Source: an uncultured Porticoccus sp. | GTDB taxonomy: Bacteria > Pseudomonadota > Gammaproteobacteria > Pseudomonadales > Porticoccaceae | Direction of reading: 5' to 3' | Assembly: GCA_950063125.1 (NCBI GenBank) | Contig: CATLZI010000032.1 | Location: forward strand, 1 to 13,354 | DNA length: 13,354 nt | Shown here: piece after piece, positions 13,040 to 13,354 of the stretch | Numbering within the stretch: position 1 is the stretch's first letter | How the letters are laid out: every line of letters starts with the position of its first letter | Translations under genes and position numbers: made by a program | The notes under the pieces: model-generated | Databases searched by the model: none | Told to the model about the DNA's origin: nothing | The model's input: only the letters and a program-made list of their open reading frames with translations

Positions 13040-13068
13040 TTGACAAGGTCCGTGTCCGTAACTACTCT
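13040..13068 (+). promoter_or_regulatory. Promoter of RNA module copy B
   Basis: TTGACA (13040-13045), a 17-bp spacer and TACTCT (13063-13068) reproduce the geometry of the copy A promoter although 7 spacer bases differ. The predicted start is near G13075. Confidence 0.62.
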
Positions 13069-13073
13069 ATGTT

Positions 13074-13150
13074 TGTAGCCTCGCAATTGGCGGACATCCC
13101 TGGGCAATCGCAGCCCAGACCGTTCGATGAATGCGGGGCTTCTTTTTCAA
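13074..13150 (+). repeat. 77-bp direct repeat, copy B
   Basis: This is the second copy of the repeat at 12464-12540, 70/77 identical. It lies 62 bp after the terS stop. Confidence 0.95.
13075..13148 (+). ncRNA. Putative small RNA, copy B, after terS
   Basis: This RNA has the same fold as copy A: P1 at 13077-13085 with 13132-13140, P2 CTGGGC/GCCCAG at 13100-13105 with 13113-13118, loop AATCGCA, and a T-rich end (TCTTTTT). Against copy A the changes are three in the P2 loop, two in the linker before the 3' arm of P1 and two in the T-rich tail; none falls in a stem. The differing loops could give each copy its own target. It would also serve as a terminator region after terS. The call rests on promoter, structure and conservation only. 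Confidence 0.58.
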
Positions 13151-13157
13151 TAAGAAG
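13148..13157 (+). repeat. 10-bp direct repeat CAATAAGAAG, right copy
   Basis: This is the partner of 13016-13025, immediately after the T-rich tail of copy B. Confidence 0.6.
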
Positions 13158-13205
13158 TGTCAGATTTGGTCTGAACTAATCCATCGAAGAGGCCTAGGGT
13201 CCGGT

Positions 13206-13232
13206 AGACTTGGCCAGCCTTCCTCCAAGTCT
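13206..13232. other. Perfect inverted repeat before the last gene
   Basis: AGACTTGG (13206-13213) and CCAAGTCT (13225-13232) form an 8-bp stem with an 11-nt loop. No U-tract follows, so it is either an operator or a leader hairpin of the next gene. A further TGATTC/GAATCA pair (13232-13237, 13252-13257) could cover that gene's ribosome site. Confidence 0.5.
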
Positions 13233-13259
13233 GATTCACCCGCATTAAACGGAATCACG

Positions 13260-13354
13260 ATGGAATACGCCTTTTACTTTCTCGTCGCCACCGCCGTCGC
13301 GGGCTGCCTTTTGTACGTTCGCTGGAAGATACGCAAACGTCGCAACAACATGCG
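13260..13354 (+). CDS. Small membrane protein, start only (3' end outside window)
   Basis: From ATG 13260, with GGAA about 5 nt upstream, an open frame runs to the window edge (31 codons). It begins MEYAFYFLVATAVAGCLLYV, one hydrophobic helix at about residues 4-20, followed by the strongly basic RWKIRKRRNN. By the positive-inside rule the basic tail is cytoplasmic. It follows terS and RNA module copy B in the same direction. Function is unknown; in phage-like modules such a protein could be a holin-like, spanin-like or virion membrane protein. Confidence 0.6.
   Translation, partial: MEYAFYFLVATAVAGCLLYVRWKIRKRRNNM

Noticed and set aside
12464..13150. The 77-bp repeats as insertion-sequence ends
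   Set aside because: They are direct, not inverted, and the gene between them is a terminase subunit, not a transposase.

Overview
The window looks like a piece of a marine-type gammaproteobacterial chromosome; a Marinobacter-like host is my guess from the look of the renalase, PepSY and MscS proteins, not something I could test. A conventional core-like block on the left (1-4843) is followed by single-gene accessory DNA (5017-7340), a toxin-antitoxin plus cargo block (7341-8583), and then a rightward phage-like or satellite-like module (about 8980-13354) that runs off the window.

Left block: the 3' part of a bacterial renalase-type flavoprotein gene faces a leftward three-gene operon (PepSY protein, OmpR-class response regulator, sensor kinase) whose genes overlap by 4 bp at each junction. 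A second periplasmic PepSY protein is divergent from it. A strong hairpin terminator separates that gene from a convergent small MscS channel gene.

Accessory block: three leftward, separately spaced genes encode an LprI/DUF1311 protein, a Prx5-type peroxiredoxin whose peroxidatic cysteine is replaced by serine, and a GNAT acetyltransferase. A gene-free stretch of nested inverted repeats follows. Next comes a leftward higBA pair (toxin first) with two near-identical operator-like repeats 42 bp apart, divergent from a putative molybdenum-carrier/Rossmann-like protein.

Mobile block: a DUF4224-type ORF, normally a neighbour of phage integrases, survives only as an N-terminal piece, and no integrase is visible. 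Rightward genes follow: an unrecognised 206-aa protein, an AlpA regulator, two small winged-helix/replication-type proteins, a 410-aa repeat-bearing virion-like protein, a small terminase (TerS), and the start of a small membrane protein. No large terminase appears in the part seen, which fits a phage satellite but does not prove one.

The two most interesting non-coding signals lie here. Four GC palindromes resembling iterons, spaced 22/44/44 bp, sit over the end of the replication-type gene. Two copies of a roughly 75-nt putative small RNA flank terS. Each copy has its own TTGACA promoter, a closing stem, an internal hairpin and a U-rich end, and all seven differences between the copies fall outside the stems. 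I regard this twin RNA module as the best candidate for an undescribed system.
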